Of a stretch of 64,000 nt of DNA, positions 1 through 12,112 are shown in pieces (position 1 is the stretch's first letter; each line of letters begins with the position of its first letter). The position numbers and the translations under genes were made by a program. The stretch is from Apostichopus japonicus (lineage: Eukaryota; Echinodermata; Holothuroidea; Aspidochirotida; Stichopodidae), in contig NC_092573.1 of assembly GCF_037975245.1 (NCBI RefSeq), forward strand, positions 19,629,265-19,693,264, given 5' to 3'. A model generated the notes under the pieces. The model searched no databases. It was not told the origin of the DNA and saw nothing but the letters and a program-made list of their open reading frames with translations.

Positions 1-556
1 TATAGTACCACCCTGTTTGTACAACCATGGAACTATAAACATAAAAACATAATAAATAATTACATGGTCGATCTTGAAACATGCCAGCAAAATTAAGACC
101 GCTACGTAGTGCACCTTGTGCCTGAGTATTCAGCTATAAAGTAACAATTCCAGTCATACCCCAGGCATAATCATACATATTACATCGACTTCATTAATTT
201 TCACTGTGCAGTATTTTCCAAAGTATTGCTATAATAAGTATTGTTATATTTTAAATATAACAAATAGAACTTTGAGTTCTCATATTTGTTGCTGATCGAA
301 AAATTTCTTACAAAGTACGGTGGTAATTTTAGTGTAAACATATTCGTCGTTTTATCATGTCTTTTTGAGTTAATTTCAGACATTCGTCAGACATTCGTCA
401 CTATTCTAGAACTAAATTTTGAAGTTTCGTCCTGTCACAGACTAGTATTCGTCCCTTTTGTGTAGTAGCCATCGGGTACACCGTGAATTTTCACTGTCAC
501 ATGGGGAGAGGTGAGGGCTAGGTGGAATTACCTTACGTAAGAAGAAAATAATCGAA
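1..556. other. intergenic spacer, nothing recognised
   Basis: AT-rich sequence without a convincing exon. The only open frame, at 201-383 on the minus strand, is short and shows no known motif. Confidence 0.5.
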
Positions 557-1010
557 GGGGTGGTACATTGGTCTTATTGATATTAAAAAGAACGTACACG
601 GTTTACTATAATGTATAAAATAGACAAGGAATTTGCATGGGTTATACGCAACATACGCGTTTTAGTATGTTTTTCTTGAGTGACATGGATGGAGTCGGAT
701 ATAATGAAGGGAGGTGGTATAGAGGGCAAGGAGAGCCGGCTGTTGAAAGGGGTGGTATATTGGTCTTATTACTTTTAAGAAGAACGCCCACGTTTTGTTG
801 CAATGTATAAAATAGACAAGAGTATGTGATATGGGCAGATGTAAGTGTTTTAGTATGTTTTCTTGGGTGACATGGATGGTGTCGGATAGAGGAATGTTGA
901 AGTAGAGAGGGTAAGGAGAGCCGGCTGCTGAAAGAGTGATATATTGGTCCTATTAATTTTAAAAGAACCCCCACCATTTCTACAATGTATGAAATAGACA
1001 AGGGATATTA
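557..1010 (+). repeat. tandem repeat, ~190-bp unit, 2.4 copies
   Basis: Units begin at about 557, 749 and 932, each opening with a GGGGTGGTAYATTGGTC-like block. They share internal blocks such as GTATAAAATAGACAAG, the word TTTTAGTATGTTTTTCTTG and GGAGAGCCGGCTG. The third unit is cut short near 1010. Unit lengths of about 192 and 183 bp and scattered substitutions show an old duplication. The minus-strand open frame across it (642-1001) simply follows the repeat and is unlikely to be a gene. Family not recognised. Confidence 0.75.
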
Positions 1011-2150
1011 TGAAATATGAACACATGTTGTTGGAAAAATAATAGTTCCAGTGGCGTTATCTGTTAAGTCAGAACTCTTATGAAGCACACAGACTACGGA
1101 AAATTGTGTGCAATTCGTCATTTTCAAGTTAGTGTATTACGTGAAATGTCTCTGACAATAGTTTCTAAGTATCCTTCAAACGTTTTGGGAAGCTTTTCCA
1201 CTATCCCCTTAAACGGAATGTGAAATTTTTCTTAGGCGACTGTTTGGAATATTTTATTGTCTTCTTTGAAAAGAAGAACATCACATAAGTCAAATGATAT
1301 AAGTGGGCTCGTTATTAGGGATTCACTTATTACGGGCTAAAATAAGAAAATGTTGATGAGTGCAATACTCCACGTCATACTCGAATCCTACATACGTGCC
1401 TAGAATCTGGAGGTTGCACACTAATGACTTAAGTATATGAACATTATGCTAAAACTAACTGAAATAGCGCATACTGTCCCTGATGCAAGGATGAGGTTTC
1501 AATGTGGTGAGGTGAAACACAGCTTTAAGGGGGCGAGTTGGATTTCAGAGAGCTTAACCACTAAATTTCCTCAAATGTCTCAAGAACATCTTCTGCGTAT
1601 TTCGTACCACAAACTAAATTTTCTGAACGTTTTCAACAAATGGGCACTTTTTTAATTACATTCTTTTTAACTACAGTTTTGCGTTTAATCCACAGAAGAG
1701 TAGTTTTTACCACAAAGAGGCTCTTCATAGTTACCTGTGAGGTTTTTCAGAAAACTTGGGGTCTTACCCACATATGTATGTAGTTCGCTATGTACACCTT
1801 ATGTGTGTAATCCTACATAATTTTCAAACATGTTTTTTGTCATGAAATCCATACGCTGCAACTATCTTGGTAATAAAACTGTGGAAACAGGATTGGGTAC
1901 TGTGGCTTCTGACTGGCACCCATAACAAATCAGTGGATATGTAGGGATTGTCACTAACTGTTAGGGTTGTATAGCTCCCCTAATAGACATGCCATCTGGT
2001 AGTCACTGGTTCCAATGTCATTCTAGTCCATAATCTTCAGACCTTTTCAGAATGTTTTTTTTTTTTAGGGGGGAGCATGCTATTTGGCTTCAACTCTTTC
2101 TGAATCAGTAGAAAATCCCTGATTTTCTGTAAAGAACAATTCTAGCCACT
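1011..2150. other. intergenic spacer, nothing recognised
   Basis: No exon with splice sites or recognisable domain. The 72-codon plus-strand frame at 1437-1655 has no known motif. A T-run at about 2058-2066 precedes the LINE remnant. Confidence 0.4.
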
Positions 2151-2176
2151 TTTCAAATTACAAAAGCGGAAAAAGA

Positions 2177-5100
2177 TTACAGTAAAGAATCAGCAAACAA
2201 TGGCAGAAGGTGCCTTTCAATGGTCTCAACTGAACTGTTGTCAAGTAAAGAATTCAAATCTACCATTGAACAATGTGTGCTGAGAGCTATTGAGAAAAAC
2301 ATGGAGGGTATCAGTGAACTCACTGATAAACTGGAATCAAGATGTTTTGATTTAGAGAGTAAACTTGATGGGTCGCAGAAAGAGAATCTCACAAAGATGG
2401 ATCAGCAAAGGATCAGCAGAAGACCCAGAGATCACTAAATGATATGGAACAGTGCTCCAGAAGGAAAAATGTTTGTGGTTTGGAAATAAAAGAGAATAGT
2501 AGGGAGAATGCCTCTGAAAACATCCTAAACATGGCAAAATAAAGATTAACCATACAGTTACAGCAGAGCGATATAGGACGTTGCCACCGTGTTGGTAAAA
2601 CGTATCTTGGTGCCAGCCGCCCTATCGTCGTCGAATTCATATCGTATCAACAAAAACAACAGTAGATACAGTTTAGACGAAAGTTGAAGTCAACATGTAT
2701 TTTGATCAAAGAGGATATCACCTGGACAACCCACAGTCTTTTAAGCTAAACCTTTCAACATGAAAAAGTCATCAAATGCTGGACTCTGGATGGACGAGTA
2801 ACAGCGTTGGTAAAGATGGCCGACCAACAAGAAATTTAAAAAGCCATCAACTCTTTTTCTGATCTCATGAAAATAATAACAATGGTATTTATTCTAAATA
2901 TTTATTTCACTGCCACTCGCAGTTCACCCTGGATCAGTCTTGATTTTGTTTTGTATAGTATGACATTTTTTTGGGCCATCCATGGAAATGTTGCTTAATT
3001 ATGAGATTTCATCGCATACCAGTTGGGTATCAAATCGTTTTGGGACATATCACAACTGAGTATCCTTTTTTTCAGCGACATAAAAAAAAACAATGGGGGA
3101 AAATATTTTATTTTAAAAAAAATGTATTGATTTCCGATTTGGACTTTGACTGAAATTGAAACTCAAAAGGACATTTCATCATCGAATGTTAATTGTTGAA
3201 GTATTCATGCTAATTTGTTCTCACCCAGATAGTTATTTGAGAGGGTTCAATAATGATTTCGATGTTACTGTAATAAGTGAGACGTGATTAAATTCTTCCT
3301 CAAATTAATAATTTATCAAATTGATGGATATGATATGTGTCATATTGAAAGATGTAATGGAAGACGAGGTGCAGTTGCTTTATGTTCGCAAAAGTTCGCA
3401 AAAGTACAAAATGCTAGATAAAATGTGTATTACAATTAATGATGCTCTCGAATGTATTTCAGTTGAGATTTCCGTACAAAATAAGAAGAATATTATCATT
3501 GTCTCTACAGACAACCTCTATAAATGTTCTAACCAATACGATTGAAAATTTGTACAGACAAAAAGGCGTCATGTTTACCTAGGCTTTGAATTTAATATTA
3601 ATCTTCTTAACTATGAAAATCATATCGGTACCAGAGACTTTCTAGATGTACTCTTTAGCATAGGTTTTTTGCCACTTATTGATAAACCCACTCATATAAC
3701 AAACAGTTCTGTATCATTGATCGATAATATTTTCACAAATGTACTTGGTTCTGAATTCGAAAGTGGATTGCTAGTTAATGATATCAGTGATCATCTTCCA
3801 GTTTTTAGTGTAACTTATTATACTAAAAGCATATAGCCAAGTCCATTTATATAAGAAAGAAAGATAAAGCAACTATGTCTCTGATTAAGCATAATCTAGA
3901 TCAAGAGAGATGGGAATCTGTGTATATTGCCGATAATGCATATGAAGCTTTCAATAAAGTAATTAAAAAATCGTACGGTGATTGTTTTCCTGCTAAACAA
4001 AGGCTTACCAAATGTTTAAAACATGCATCCAAAAGTTCACTATATGTTAAATTTATTAACAAGAGGACATTGGAATATGAATGGAGATATAAAGTAAATA
4101 TAAACAAGTTAAATTCAATCTTAAAGGGTTGTAAAAATGAGTATTTTTGAAAACTTGTCGATAGTTATAAAGACAATGAAAAAGAAACTTAGAAGGTACT
4201 AAACAGCATCAATGAACAAAAATTATCAGAATCAAACAACAAAAAACCCGATACTTTCGTTGACAGTGAGAGGGAGGTTAAAGGTAAAGACATAGCAGAA
4301 GGACTTAATAATTATTTACAAGCATTGAACTTAAGTTAGCTGCAAGTATACAAGAGCATAATAGTTCCATTTATATCTCGGAGGAACAAACATCAATTCT
4401 ATATTTCTAAACGATACTAATGAAGCTGAAATTTCTTGAGATCTCTTTAAATATGAGTAATAAACGTCTGGTGCTTACAATAAAATTAGTATGTCATCAG
4501 TAAAGAATGTTATTCCACATGTTATTCATCTATTATTCACTTACATCTGTAATAAATCATTTTGCACGTGATATTTTTCCAAATAGCATAAAATTCGCTA
4601 AGGTAATACCAATCATCAAATATGGTGAAAAGAATGGATTTTCAAATTATAGACCTGTTTCCTTATCACCACAATTTTCTAAAATACTTGAAAAACTGTA
4701 AAAAAAAAAACCATAAGATTAGACAGTTTCATTGACAAAATCACATTCTTAGTGAGAGTCAATAACTTTCAAATCTGGACGGTCTACATCTATGGCATTA
4801 TTGAAATTAGTCGAAGAAATTGTATCATCCCTAGATAACAAAAATTCAACCATAAGAGCATTTATTAATCTAAAAAAAAAAACATTCGACACACTAGACC
4901 ATCATACATTGCTTAATTAATGAAATCATCATAGGTTTCTTGGAAGAGTTCATGACTGGCAGAGTAGTTATTTATCGAATAGAAAATAGTATGTCTAGTT
5001 TAATGATGTAAAATCCAATCTGTGTACTGTTGTGTGTGGAGTACCACAAGGGTCAATTCTGAGTCCCAAATTATTTATTCTACGCATAAATGGTATATGC

Positions 5101-6140
5101 AATGTTTGGAGGTTTCTTAAATCTTTACGTTTTGCTGATAATATTTTTGTTACCATGATGATATTGATATTCTTGGCATTCTAATATAAGCAAGGAACTC
5201 CATAAACTTAACATATGTTTTGCAGTTAATACATTATATATAAACGTGAGTAACAGACATTGTATGATATTCTCGAATCAAAGTGCAGAGTTCGATCTGA
5301 ACATATATATTGATAAAGTTAAATTTGAAAGCTATTTTAAGAGATCAGAAACTAAATTGGAAAGAGCAAATTCTTCATTGATCGAAAACACTTTCTAAAA
5401 GCATTGAAATTATACGCAAAGCTGATCATTTATTTAACAGTGATGCACTTAACACTTTATATTGTGCTATGTTTCTTCCTTATCTTAATTACTGTGCCGA
5501 AGTTTGCGGAAAAACTTATAATCCAATATCACTATTTTATTCCTAAAGCGAATGAAAGTTATTACATTTTTGTTGTAATGCCAAATCTTTAGATCATACT
5601 TCTGAGCTCTTTTAAAAGTTAAAAACTATTAAAACACCTGATATTGTAGACTTGTTTACTGGTGTGCTTACGTCTAAAGCATACCACATATACTTACCAT
5701 CAAATTTACAAATGTACTTCTCACTCATTTCAAATGACAGGTATAACAATAGAAAAAAACATAATTTTATATAAAGATATGTCAGAACAAGAAAGAAGCA
5801 ACTTTGTGTTTCAATTTCAGGTGCTAAACTTTGGAATTCGCTGGATGATAGCATAATAAATAGCAAGACTTTACGTTTATTCAAAAAGGGTATAAGCAAC
5901 ATCTATTGTCAACATAAGTTTACCCAAATTAAAGTAACTATTTTGTGACTGATTGTCGCATTTGTGTTGGTGTATATTTATTGATTTTGGTGTTATTTGT
6001 TGTTTCACCAAATATTCCAGGACCTTTTCTGACAAATTTGCATTTCTGGGGAAAACGATTCTATAAGTACCGTTCTTCTTTTTTCTCCATTTCCACGCAT
6101 GAATTTGATATGTATAATTTAAAATATTTGTTCGCTTCAC
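2177..6140 (+). mobile_element. decayed CR1/L2-type LINE (ORF1 and ORF2 remnants)
   Basis: A non-LTR retrotransposon broken by many stops and frameshifts. ORF1 remnant (about 2220-2670): a coiled-coil-like start (STIEQCVLRAIEKNMEGI), then an EQCSRRKNV block, then GRCHRVGKT and RPIVVEF, which are hallmarks of LINE ORF1 proteins. ORF2 endonuclease remnant (about 3180-3835) has FNINLL, LIDKPTHIT, IDNIFTN and NDISDHLPVF, typical of the C-terminal half of an APE-type endonuclease. Reverse-transcriptase pieces follow: FSNYRPVSLSPQFSKILEKL near 4640-4701, a GVPQGSILSP-like block near 5040-5080, and a degenerate FADN in place of F/YADD near 5130. The order ORF1-EN-RT on one strand over about 3.9 kb indicates a near full-length but dead copy. 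The exact clade is uncertain. Confidence 0.8.
2220..2670 (+). pseudogene. LINE ORF1 remnant (nucleic-acid chaperone)
   Basis: The first 72 codons are open (2220-2438), then the frame shifts and continues to about 2520, where an in-frame stop follows the NILNMAK block. The downstream block with GRCHRVGKT and RPIVVEF completes the characteristic ORF1 central region. In intact elements this protein coats the LINE RNA. This copy cannot make it. Confidence 0.7.
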
Positions 6141-6388
6141 TTATTGATTACTTTCATATGTATATGTGATATTCAGTATTTATGCTGGAAATAATTCATT
6201 TTCATTGTCATTGTCGAAATCTTGGTAATGAAAATATTTTTAATCTTAAAACATTGCTTTTGATTTTTATGATTTATTTGTTATCAAGCAAATTCAATCA
6301 AAGGTAGAGTTGGAAGAAGTTTAGTTTTTTAATGTTTTGAGTGTAAAGGCCTAGTTGTGAGTGGATGTACTTAGGTTTTGTTCTTTAA
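6141..6388. other. short spacer with serpin 3' end signal
   Basis: A minus-strand AATAAA (plus-strand tttatt at 6273-6278) lies about 110 bp beyond the serpin stop codon and is the best candidate for its polyadenylation signal. Nothing else seen. Confidence 0.4.
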
Positions 6389-7663
6389 TTAAAAATATTT
6401 GCGTCCGACGGACGCAAGCAAGTTTAAGAGTTTGCCTCCACGGTTAGAACGTTGCGTCCCGGACGCAGAAACCTGCGTTCGTAAATGTGGAACTTCACTC
6501 TCTGGTGGATTTACAACTCTTCCAAGAAACAAAATGGAACCACATGATGTATCTGAGATGAAAAATATGAATGGTCGGTCGGCTTTAAATGCTGGAATAT
6601 CTTCAATGGATGGGCCGCAACTAAAACATACATAGTCGAATCCAGTAGCTGCAGCTGCTTCCGTTCCTTCCTCCTTGAACTCAACAAAAGCCTTATGAAT
6701 GACCTTTGACACATAAAGGTCTTCAGATTCAGCAATTCCAGAAAGATCTGCCTTATTAACATTGAATACATCTGGCATTCCCATTAATGACAGATGATCA
6801 TTCAAGTCAAAACTCTGTTCCAGTTTGAAACGAGGGAAGCTGACATGGACTTTCTGCTCCCTGCTGCGTTTACCCAAAGACGTTATGACCTGCATGTTTA
6901 TCTTGGATTCAAGGTTAGTAAGGTTAATGGACGGATGCGGTAATATGATTACCATGCGCAGAGTGTTACCGACGTACGGTAGGGATAAAACCTGACATTT
7001 CAGTTGTTTATCTTCAAAATAATCAAAGTAACCTATCTGGTACATCATAACTACTGGAATGCTTTCACCGGAGGAAGCATGGAATGGCTGAAAAGAAGTG
7101 CTATTTGGATCAAACTGTGACAACCAGTTACCTTTAAAGTATATAGCATTAACCAATACAAGCACTGTCAAAGAGTCCAAGACTCCTGGCGCTATTAAGT
7201 CTTTGATCTTGTTATTGGTCTGCTCTGAAACCCAGCTGTTGATCTCTGTTCTGGCATTCTCTGCAACACTCTTGAAGTCAATAGGCATCAGCATGGCTTG
7301 GTAATGAACTTTGGTCGTCTTAAGAAAGGATTCAAGAAAGGTATAATCCTTCTGACCGTATAACCGATTGGCAGACTTTAGAGTGAACAAGGCATTGGGA
7401 GATAAAATCAAATCATTCAACTCCTGAAAAGCACTGTGTACATCATTACCTTTAAACTCGTTGATCCTTAGCACCTGTGACATTTGCTTGGCTGTGTTGC
7501 CACTAGCTCCAGCAAACGTCATAGTTAGTGCTGCCATAATGCTATAAGGTGAGAAAAAGAGGTCGTGTGATGGATCCTTACCGATGTGTCCATACAGCTC
7601 CCATGAGAATTCATTTAAGGAGTTGACCAATTGGCTTGCTTCACTGGTACTTGTAGTTGACAT
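6389..7663 (-). CDS. serpin (serine protease inhibitor), clade-B-like
   Basis: Intact 424-residue serpin in one coding exon. Serpins trap target proteases by inserting a cleaved reactive loop into beta-sheet A. Visible hallmarks: SPYSIMAAL near residue 40, VNAIYFKGNW mid-protein, the inhibitory hinge EEGTEAAAATG at 331-341, and the C-terminal AFKADRPFIFFI and GSILFLGRVVNP blocks. Counting from hinge residue P17 puts Phe347 at P1 and Ser348 at P1', so a chymotrypsin-like specificity is predicted; Cys flanks both sides (P2 and P2'). The start is ATG at 7663-7661, because a pyrimidine-rich tract and CTGCAG on the minus strand just upstream look like a splice acceptor. A further upstream in-frame ATG (7741) would add a hydrophobic 26-residue leader but would read through that acceptor. 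With the chosen start there is no signal peptide, fitting an intracellular serpin. The protein runs about 34 residues past the usual NPP end. Confidence 0.92.
   Translation of the reverse strand: MSTTSTSEASQLVNSLNEFSWELYGHIGKDPSHDLFFSPYSIMAALTMTFAGASGNTAKQMSQVLRINEFKGNDVHSAFQELNDLILSPNALFTLKSANRLYGQKDYTFLESFLKTTKVHYQAMLMPIDFKSVAENARTEINSWVSEQTNNKIKDLIAPGVLDSLTVLVLVNAIYFKGNWLSQFDPNSTSFQPFHASSGESIPVVMMYQIGYFDYFEDKQLKCQVLSLPYVGNTLRMVIILPHPSINLTNLESKINMQVITSLGKRSREQKVHVSFPRFKLEQSFDLNDHLSLMGMPDVFNVNKADLSGIAESEDLYVSKVIHKAFVEFKEEGTEAAAATGFDYVCFSCGPSIEDIPAFKADRPFIFFISDTSCGSILFLGRVVNPPESEVPHLRTQVSASGTQRSNRGGKLLNLLASVGRKYF
6399..6467. repeat. two short perfect palindromes in the serpin 3' coding end
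   Basis: TTGCGTCCGACGGACGCAA (6399-6417) and TGCGTCCCGGACGCA (6453-6467) share the GCGTCC/GGACGC arm, and a third related half-site follows near 6472. They lie inside the extra C-terminal coding tail of the serpin. Confidence 0.7.
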
Positions 7664-8099
7664 ATTCTGCAGAGGAAAAAGCAAGCAAAACCTGAGAATT
7701 ATCAACCTCAACGCAAGATGGTGGTACATTTCTGCTCCCAAAGGATTCAGTATTTCCTTAAATTTGCTATCAAAGCAGACTGGTCAGTTATAATGACGAC
7801 AGGATTGTTTACGATGTCTTACCAATGTCCTCATATTTATCGATTACCTATCTGGCACACCTTCCACTGGCTCTCCTGCTGCACCAATGTTATAAAATAG
7901 CCTACCTAAGAAATGTTATACTAAAGAACATTACACATCTATAGGCTGGGGGCATTGATTAAATGATGCATAGTAATGTGCATACTTTCAAGGACTTACA
8001 AGAGTAACGTTTTAAGTTAAGAAGAACATATGAGCCAACAGATTTAACTTAACTGTTAGCAGGGGCGCCCAAAAATGTTCGCGCGCTTTTTTATATTTC

Positions 8100-8100
<1 letters not shown>
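7664..8100. other. serpin 5' intron or upstream region
   Basis: Begins with the minus-strand acceptor of the serpin coding exon. A non-coding first exon presumably lies here or further out. A minus-strand GGTAAG at about 7820-7830 could be its donor, but no promoter is clear. Confidence 0.35.

Positions 8101-8186
<86 letters not shown>
8101..8186. repeat. (TA)n microsatellite
   Basis: About 85 bp of uninterrupted TA dinucleotide. The open frame reading through it as alternating Ile-Tyr is an artefact. Confidence 0.97.
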
Positions 8187-8188
<2 letters not shown>

Positions 8189-8559
8189 CAAACCAAATTT
8201 CATTACGGACGCGGTCCGTCTAGCTAGTTCATTTCGAGAAAAAAAAGTAAAAACTACTCTCGGTAAAAGTCTGTGACGTTTTTTGGTGATATTTAGTAAC
8301 AAATTGTGCCACGGTTAGACAAGTCCGTTGTGAGGAATCTGCCAAGGGAGGGCGAAGCGTTCGTTTCGTTTCGTTTATTCCAGTATAAATTGCATAAAAT
8401 ACAGTTCATAAATAGGAAAATGGTGAGTATAATCAATATAATGTTATGTGCATTCATAAAATGTATAAAAGTTAGGAATCAGTTACCCAATTAGGGAATA
8501 AAATTTGTGGAAACTATACAAATTACATCAAATCAAGTCATTTTAAGTGTCATGTTGAA

Positions 8560-11097
8560 TAAAAATAGATTCTCTTTATTAAAACGAGTTTCTGAAATCT
8601 TGCACTCTACATTTTGGTGTCAATGCACGAATCCTGAGTTTAAAGCTAGTGTGTCGACACAGTGCTTTCAGTCCTGCATGAAGCTGATGATTTTCATCTC
8701 TTTGAATATTCCTACTTAGTCTGATAAATTCACGCCTAGCTCCACCCTTGACCTGATTAACAATACTCTCATAATCCAACCTGAAAATCTTAGCACAATA
8801 CTTCAAGAATTCTTTGATTCTTTGTTTATCACAGTCAAGTAGAAAATAATACCAAACAGGCGCGGCATATATTATATGGGGCAGAATCGATGTCACAAAT
8901 ACTTTATGCCTCACGTCTAATTCGAAGAACGGAACGAGATATGTCAATGTGGATACAATGTAGTAGACTCGTCGTAGTATATTTGAAATATGACCAGTGA
9001 ATGTTAATTTGTTATCTATGCGCACTCCAAGATACATGGTATGAGACACACGTTCAACTTCAGAGTCCTCAATTACAAGTTTTTCGGATTTAGTTTGGAT
9101 GAGACCTGCATGCTTGATGTTAATAGTTTCAAATACCATTTCTTTGGTATTTGTCGGATTAGGATAAGATTCTTCTGTTGACATAATTCAGTTATGTCAG
9201 AAATGAATGACTTATACAGACTATTATCACTTTCGTGTGAGAGTTTCGAAATTTTAAAAGAAATAGCAGTGTCGTCAGCGTACTTAATGACAGAACAATT
9301 CGAATTTGACTGTTTATTCTAGTATACATTGTAAAGAGCATCGCCGAGAGGGGATCACCTTGCGGAACACCAATTTTGGTATTGGAGGTATCAGAGAGAC
9401 TTTTGTCAATCTTGACTTGTCTGGACCACCCCTTTAGGAAGTTCGCAAGCCAGTGGGTTAGCCTGGCTCGATACCAAAATTCATTAGATCATTTAATAAA
9501 TAATTTGGTAAAACGGTGTTAAAAGCACTTGAAAAATCAAGGAATAAAACTTTGGCAACAGTAGTGTCTTTACAATTCAAACCTGAAACAATGTCATGGA
9601 CAAGGGTTAAAATAGCGTCTGTACATTATACCCCCTTCCTGTAGGCAAACTGGCAATTGTCCCCGTACAGGCTAAGAGCTTCGGTGACATATGGTAATAA
9701 AGTCTTTTGCAGGCAATTGAAACCAATGCTAGCAAGATCGATTGGCCTGTAGTCATTAACAGCAGTAGGTCTAGGTTTTTGGGAATGGGTGCAGTTATTG
9801 CATGCTTCCAGGAAGAGGGAATCATACTCTGGCGAATGCTTTCATTGAACATTTCAGTGAAGGTACCAGCCAGTTCATTCGAACAATATTTGAAAATCCA
9901 CCATGGCATTTCATCACAACCCGAGGAAACCCCTTTCTTTGCTCGTTTGACTAATTGTCTTACTTCATTTTCTTTAACAGTAGGCATGTTCGATATTGAC
10001 TCGTCTTTGTCTGGTAAGGATAATTCGATATCTTTGTTTGCCAATTCATTGAAGCGTCCAAAGTGTTCATTCAGTTGAGCCCCAAATTCACTGGATATTT
10101 CCCTGAGTGACAGGGCTTCTGGTGGTCTTTAGGAGCCGCCAGAGGGCATCTGAGTCTGATGTTATCTCTTGGAAATGACCACTTCTGTTCTTTTGGATAT
10201 ATCGGTTGATGTCTCGCTGTAATTTGTTCCTCTTTACCTTGTTTCCGTTGTCAATCGCTATCTTCTTTCCCATTCTAGTTGTTTGATTGTATTATCTGCT
10301 GGGAGTCTCTTCATTAATTCTACCAGTGGTCTGGAATTCTTGGGTATGCATACATCAGCGGCAAAGTTAACATACGCACTAACTACTTCAGTCATCTCCT
10401 CCAAATCGCTGCAAGTCTCAGTAAATACCGCCAATCAGTCGAATCCAGCATACTCTGTAAGTTGTTTATGTTAGCATCGTTCAGATCCATTGCCACTTCC
10501 TTCCGTTTATTCTGCGTGCTATCCCGATGTTTCTCAGTGTATTTTGGCAGTATGCCGATGGTGTAATGATCTGAAGAAGCCAGTGCATGTAGTTGCTTGG
10601 AGATATAGCAATCATCCTTCACATATACGCCATCGATAATGGACTGGGAGCGAGGATAGGTAATGAAGTCTACAAGGTTCTTATAGTTCATAGTTCCAAG
10701 AGTGGGTACATGTTCCCTGTTGAAATCTCCCATTATGAAGATGTGTGAGCGAGGGTTTTCTACCATTATATCTGTTAGTACTCGCTTTAGTCCTTTATCA
10801 GCCACTGTAAAGTTTGAAGTAGGGCGGGTATACACATTAACGACGTGTATCTTGGAAGAAAACGGGGTCGTACACTCACAGCGAGTAACTCAATGTCAGG
10901 CGTAGAGATGGTATGCCCAATTCTTGGATGAGTAACCGCCCATTTTTTGGATATATAGCTTTTAGGCAAACTAAGTTTGTATGCAAACTATCTAAGCGTA
11001 GCGCCACCATAAGATAGCGCGAAGCGTTAAAGAAAATTGTCCGAAAATGCCTCCCAGATCGCTGAAGATGGCACTTCCCATGCCTTGTAAGTTGCAT
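8560..11097 (-). mobile_element. LINE, CR1/Jockey-type ORF2, 5'-truncated and decayed
   Basis: Reading the minus strand from high to low coordinates: an endonuclease block with IFIMGDFNREHV and ASSDHYTIGI (10392-10835); a linker to RT with KNRSGHFQEITSD (10088-10273); the RT fingers with GCDEMPWWIFKYCSNEL and MIPSSWKHAITAPIPK (9607-10044); a GDPLSAMLFTMY block (about 9320-9370); an intact KYADDTAISFKI catalytic block (about 9250-9290); and the RT thumb/connection with YLGVRIDNKLTF and ILPHIIYAAPVWYY (8579-9184). The segments lie in different frames, separated by stops and shifts, so the copy is inactive. It is less decayed than the LINE at 2.2-6.1 kb, since several blocks are long and open and the YADD is retained. 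Confidence 0.85.
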
Positions 11098-11285
11098 CTA
11101 AGCATTTTCTATTTTAGAAATTACTAGCGGTATCATAAAAAAATATTAAAAAAATAAAATATGCTCAAAAACAACTATGCCACCAAATATTGGGGGGATA
11201 TTAGATACTATATCCCCCAATCTAAAATATTGGGGGGACATGTTCCCCCCCCCCCCCGTCCTACCCATGATCCCCGCTCATGACT
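10985..11285. repeat. dispersed repeat fragment with G/C homopolymers
   Basis: Contains GTAGCGCCACCAT (about 10999), CCGAAAATGCC and GATGGCACTTC blocks that recur in the same order at 12482-12590. After an AT-rich stretch it ends with TTGGGGGGA repeats and a run of 13 C. Probably two copies of one non-autonomous repeat family; its ends were not resolved. Confidence 0.5.
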
Positions 11286-12100
11286 GTTAGTACCTTACTC
11301 TCTCCTCTCACATCTGAACAATGTAGTGAGTCTGAAATTCCATCTGGCTCTCTGATTCCTCAAACATACATCATATTGACAAACGGTAGGTCTAGCTTTC
11401 CTGCAAATGCTCTCCAGATCCTAGCAGACTTCTAAACCTACAATACCGTACATGTTTTATTACACACACTACATGGCTGAAGGCTACTGTAGAACTAGGC
11501 CTACTGGCTCTTTCTCCTTACTCTGGCTTGCTGCTTTTATCAAAAATTTGGAAAATCATGGGTTATAAACATGATCTTTACTTAATGACAAGGAGATATA
11601 TACTTTCTTCAATTCACCAAGACTTTGTTTGGAAAATTTCAATATTTCGCCTACCTTCTTCTAACCCTTTAATTTACTTGCCCAGCAATTATGCCACATT
11701 TGGCATATTCCTAATCCTACACGGAAACAGACTCAAATAAGCATAGCCTACCGGTTATGTTAATACATAAATCATGAATACATTATAAGCCTACGCGCAT
11801 TCCCAACTTACTGTGATTTGTGAACACTTGAAAACTCGAAAAGACCAAAGAATTGCAGAACAGTTGCACCATCTATCTGTTGTTCCACTAGCACTGTAAT
11901 AACATATGTATCAGTCAGTGTGTTAGAAAAAGAAGAACTTTTTTATGCTGGTTTTCGATTGGAGTAACTTTGCTAACACGTGTTGCGATTACGTTACGGC
12001 TGTGGTTAGTTTCAAAGTGTTTTAACAAAGTAGCTAGTTGACCTCCAACGTCACTTCCGTCTCAGATTCGCTAATTAGATGAATTGCTTATTGTTCGCAT
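11286..12100. other. intergenic spacer, nothing recognised
   Basis: No coding signature. A 70-codon plus-strand open frame at 11528-11740 has no known motif and no splice context. Confidence 0.4.
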
Positions 12101-12112
12101 TAAGGGTACATT

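Noticed and set aside
7664-7741. Serpin start at 7741 giving a hydrophobic leader
   Set aside because: A pyrimidine tract plus CTGCAG directly before the ATG at 7663 looks like a splice acceptor, so the upstream codons are probably intronic; not fully excluded without cDNA.
8012-8302. Open frame of alternating Ile-Tyr across the (TA)n tract
   Set aside because: Pure reading of a dinucleotide repeat; same for 13822-14585 and 59571-59913.
10392-10905. Plus-strand open frames overlapping the LINE
   Set aside because: Shadows of the minus-strand endonuclease and RT blocks, which carry the family motifs.
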